Origin: Bacteroidales bacterium
GTDB taxonomy: Bacteria; Bacteroidota; Bacteroidia; Bacteroidales; UBA12077
Direction of reading: 5' to 3'
NCBI GenBank assembly: GCA_030635365.1
Contig: DAOVYZ010000107.1
Location: forward strand, 1 to 8,938
Length of the DNA: 8,938 nucleotides
The translations under genes and the position numbers were made by a program. Below the pieces are notes generated by a model. The model was not told where the DNA came from. It was given only the letters and a program-made list of their open reading frames with translations, and searched no databases. Positions 7,086-8,938 of this stretch are shown piece after piece. Every line of letters begins with the position of its first letter. Position 1 is the first letter of the stretch.

Positions 7086-7100
7086 CTGCCGGGTAGGCAG
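7086..7100. repeat. CTGCC-GGGTA-GGCAG palindromic repeat, copy 2
   Basis: Same element as at 6898-6912 with one base changed in the loop, 188 bases downstream in direct orientation. Both copies sit in the same gene-free interval. Confidence 0.6.
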
Positions 7101-7238
7101 AGTTAGAAAAATATGAAACTTAAGTGGAATACCCACCACATAGTAGCTTTATCATATTTTTTATCCGAACCCCGGTTTTTGTATTTTACATAAATGGAAA
7201 TAATTCCCGCATTTTAGAACACTCATTTTTATAAAGTA

Positions 7239-7355
7239 CCTTAAATCTGCAGCAAACCATCTAATGAACTGATAGTCACGGGGTGACTTGACAAGAAAAG
7301 ATATTCATAACAGCCTTTATATCATTTAGTCACCCCGTGACTTGCAGATTTAAGG
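7239..7355. repeat. Nested inverted repeat, 117 bases, built on a 15-base palindrome
   Basis: Outer arms CCTTAAATCTGCA (7239-7251) and TGCAGATTTAAGG (7343-7355) are perfect 13-base inverted repeats. Inside, AGTCACGGGGTGACT (7274-7288) and AGTCACCCCGTGACT (7328-7342) are reverse complements of each other, and each is itself palindromic (AGTCAC-N3-GTGACT). On the right the two modules touch; on the left they are parted by 22 bases. There is no coding capacity. It could be a miniature transposon-like element, a cruciform or RNA-fold site, or paired protein-binding sites. Confidence 0.7.
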
Positions 7356-7384
7356 AAGTAGAAAAATATCTGAAATAGTGAATG

Positions 7385-7410
7385 ACCACCGTCAAAGACG
7401 GTGGTTTTTT
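7385..7410 (+). terminator. Perfect rho-independent terminator with no evident upstream gene
   Basis: ACCACCGTC (7385-7393), loop AAA, GACGGTGGT (7397-7405) form a perfect 9-base stem, followed at once by five more T. The T-run is only on the right, so it acts on rightward transcripts. The nearest forward gene ended at 6819 and has its own hairpin, so this site may end an unrecognised transcript, or the stem may be another dispersed palindrome. Confidence 0.75.
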
Positions 7411-7605
7411 AAATTATAATAAAACCTCTCAATATTGCTTCGATTAAAACTTTTAATAAAAAAATTACTTGAATAAAATCTTCAGTTTCATTAACAAAAT
7501 ACAAGATAAGGCAATTCATTAATTTTATTTTTCTCTAAAATATATTCCAAAATCATTTTAAATTATTAACTTGTATTAGTGTGTTTTATTAAAACAGGAC
7601 TGTTA

Positions 7606-7617
7606 TACCAATATTAA
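7606..7617 (+). promoter_or_regulatory. Leader motif TACCAATATTAA, shared with the 8860 gene
   Basis: The same 12 bases occur at 8837-8848. They lie 14 bases before the EEP start at 7632 and 11 bases before the start at 8860. Matching position suggests a common 5' leader or promoter element, but it is A/T-rich and may be coincidence. Confidence 0.25.
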
Positions 7618-7631
7618 CTAAAACAAACACC

Positions 7632-8654
7632 ATGGCAAACTCAATTTCTTTTGCAACATTCAATCTTTACAATCTACAATTACCGGGGAAACCCTGGCGA
7701 GGAAATGCTTATACCGAAGATGAGTACAAGGCAAAAATCAAATGGACTGCGCAAATGTTAAAAACTATCAACTCGGACATTATTGCCTTCCAGGAGTTAT
7801 GGTCCAAAGAATGTTTAATTGATGCCTTTAACGAGGCTAAAATAGCGAATGACTATACCCTGTATTTCATCAGAGACAATTGGTACGACATTGCTGTTGC
7901 GGTGGCAGTACGTAAACCATGGGAAGTAGCAAATAAAATAGTACACAAAAAATTTCCTGAAAGTTTCAGGCTCATAAAACGGGAGGTAGATCATGCTGCA
8001 AGCCCAATTATTGATGAGGACGATGATATTGAAGTTGTAATTAATAAATTTTCCCGTTCCATATTACAACTTTCTATAAAGAATTCGAAATATGATAGTG
8101 ATCCCAATATCGAGGTATTTGCAACACATCTAAAATCTAAATTACCCACCCAGCTTGATAAAGAAGAAAATAACAGTGCCAATATCCGAAAACATTCACA
8201 GGCACTTGGAGATGCCCTTTCTACAATACGCAGAGTGTCTGAAGCTACAGCCTTAAGAATAATACTTACTAATCTGTTAAAAGATACTGAGATTCCAGCT
8301 ATAGCTTTAGGTGATTTTAACGACAGTATAACCAGTAATGCACTTTCTATTGTCACCTCACAGGCAGCATACCGATTATATGAATCAAGCAGGACAGGTA
8401 GTTCAAGCGATAAAGGTTTGTATTCGAGTGCTATTATGCAAAACTTCCGTTCCATTAAAGACTATGTGTACACACACGAACATCATGGTATAAAAGATAC
8501 TTTAGACCATATTTTATTTAACGAACAGTTTTACAGTTATTCAAGAAACAGGTTATGGTCATTTAAAGAAATGAGAGTATGGAACGACAATGTAGGAGAT
8601 GGTTTAATACACACTTCAGATCATGGAATAATTAAATCAACATTTGTGAGATAA
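7632..8654 (+). CDS. Endonuclease/exonuclease/phosphatase (EEP, DNase I-like) family enzyme
   Basis: The 340-residue product carries the full EEP signature in order: TFNLYNL (9-15, metal/active-site Asn), AFQELW (52-57, metal-binding Glu55), ATHLKS (164-169), LGDFND (226-231, Asp228 and Asn230), LDHILF (291-296) and HTSDHG (327-332, catalytic Asp330/His331). All key residues are present, so it should be an active metal-dependent phosphodiesterase or nuclease. The family covers DNA, RNA, lipid and inositol phosphate substrates, and the sequence does not fix which. An acidic run DEDDDIE (128-134) lies in a variable loop between the core strands. No signal peptide is present, so it is probably cytoplasmic. 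The ATG sits behind an A/T-rich leader. It is transcribed alone, 222 bases after the terminator at 7385 and 205 before the next gene. Confidence 0.92.
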   Translation: MANSISFATFNLYNLQLPGKPWRGNAYTEDEYKAKIKWTAQMLKTINSDIIAFQELWSKECLIDAFNEAKIANDYTLYFIRDNWYDIAVAVAVRKPWEVANKIVHKKFPESFRLIKREVDHAASPIIDEDDDIEVVINKFSRSILQLSIKNSKYDSDPNIEVFATHLKSKLPTQLDKEENNSANIRKHSQALGDALSTIRRVSEATALRIILTNLLKDTEIPAIALGDFNDSITSNALSIVTSQAAYRLYESSRTGSSSDKGLYSSAIMQNFRSIKDYVYTHEHHGIKDTLDHILFNEQFYSYSRNRLWSFKEMRVWNDNVGDGLIHTSDHGIIKSTFVR

Positions 8655-8767
8655 GTAATTTACATTAAGGCATTTTGACCATCTTAGTAAATGTCCAAAT
8701 ACCCTATTCCTTTTTATCACAGGAAGGCGGACTCATTCATAGTTGGGTATGTATAACTAAATCTGTT

Positions 8768-8801
8768 AGGCAAGGTGGGTAATTCTAATTCCTACCTGCC
8801 T
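8768..8801. repeat. Degenerate CTGCC-type palindrome between genes
   Basis: GGTGGGTA (8774-8781) and TACCTGCC (8793-8800) form an imperfect inverted repeat (6 of 8) in the gap after the EEP gene. An AGGCA/TGCCT pair (8768-8772 with 8797-8801) surrounds it. It resembles the elements at 4069, 6898 and 7086 and could also help end the EEP transcript. Confidence 0.4.
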
Positions 8802-8836
8802 CAAAGCAATAAATAATTAGTAATTTTATAGCTTAT

Positions 8837-8848
8837 TACCAATATTAA
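8837..8848 (+). promoter_or_regulatory. Leader motif TACCAATATTAA, second copy
   Basis: Identical to 7606-7617 and placed 11 bases before the start of the exported-protein gene at 8860. See that entry for the reasoning and its weakness. Confidence 0.25.
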
Positions 8849-8859
8849 ATACAACTCTT

Positions 8860-8938
8860 ATGAAAAATATATTTCTAATAGTTTTTACCCTAATCATATT
8901 ACCTAACATTTGCTTCTCTCAAAATAACAATCAAAAAT
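8860..8938 (+). CDS. N-terminus of an exported protein (partial)
   Basis: A frame runs from ATG 8860 to the window end (26 codons). It begins MKNIFLIVFTLIILPNICFS followed by QNNNQK: a basic start, a hydrophobic core and a probable signal peptidase cut before Gln21, very like the signal peptide of the 4280-5914 gene and typical of Bacteroidota secreted proteins. The Cys before FSQ is not placed as a clear lipobox. The function cannot be told from the part seen. The A/T-rich leader includes the motif shared with the EEP gene. Confidence 0.7.
   Translation, partial: MKNIFLIVFTLIILPNICFSQNNNQK

Larger units (their letters stand above)
6885..7384. other. Gene-free, repeat-bearing interval between two hairpin terminators
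   Basis: No convincing gene is visible in 500 bases. The only forward frame of note is 26 codons at 7113-7193, with no supporting features. The interval holds two copies of a short CTGCC palindrome (6898, 7086) and a long nested inverted repeat (7239-7355), and ends at a perfect rho-independent terminator that has no gene to serve. A non-coding transcript or a non-autonomous repeat element would explain this layout; neither is shown. Confidence 0.5.

Noticed and set aside
6898..7100. Two direct copies of a palindrome as a CRISPR array
   Set aside because: Only two 15-base copies 188 bases apart, without regular spacers or cas genes.
7113..7193. Forward 26-codon frame starting MKLKWNTHH
   Set aside because: Too short, with no leader signal or recognisable motif, and it lies in repeat-bearing intergenic DNA.
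7991..8455. Minus-strand 154-codon frame inside the EEP gene
   Set aside because: It is the antisense shadow of a gene whose catalytic motifs are all intact.

Overview
Most of the window (from about 4.2 kb to the end) looks like a chromosome of a Bacteroidota-type bacterium. It is moderately AT-rich. Starts have no clear Shine-Dalgarno but A/T-rich leaders. Two genes encode proteins with typical signal peptides ending in SFGQ or CFSQ, one with a C-terminal outer-membrane-barrel-like tail. Short CTGCC/GGCAG palindromes are scattered between genes. The first ~720 bases are different: clearly GC-richer (35 of 60 G+C at 181-240, against 18 of 60 at 1141-1200), with an SD-like AGGGAG. From memory, they encode an exported Gly/Ser/Pro-rich protein style seen in Planctomycetota. 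The 548-codon frame at 139-1785 crosses this boundary, so it is a chimera: an exported leader of about 194 residues joined in frame to a ParB-like protein. A contig misjoin or a real recombination junction near 721 is more likely than a natural secreted ParB.

Layout: 1-113, tail of an upstream gene; 139-1785, leader plus ParB-like domain; 1782-2771, predicted PD-(D/E)xK-like nuclease that overlaps the ParB gene by 4 bases; 2865-3251, HIT-family nucleotide hydrolase/transferase; 3277-3975 (minus), single-span membrane protein converging on the HIT gene; 3976-4279, gene-free palindromic repeats; 4280-5914 (minus), exported protein with a barrel-like C-terminus; 6109-6819, all-helical protein of unknown function, then a strong terminator; 6885-7631, a gene-poor stretch with paired palindromes, a long nested inverted repeat and a second perfect terminator; 7632-8654, endonuclease/exonuclease/phosphatase (EEP) family enzyme; 8860-8938, start of another exported protein.

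The most interesting part is the very AT-rich island at about 721-3975. It holds a ParB-like DNA-binding/CTPase-type protein, a nuclease-like partner coupled by ATGA, a HIT enzyme and a small membrane protein. I do not recall a named defence system with this composition. The gene content (DNA recogniser, nuclease, nucleotide-processing enzyme, possible membrane effector) and the foreign base composition fit an undescribed mobile defence or DNA-processing cassette, but this is inference. The rest of the window looks like ordinary Bacteroidota chromosome with unusual intergenic repeats.
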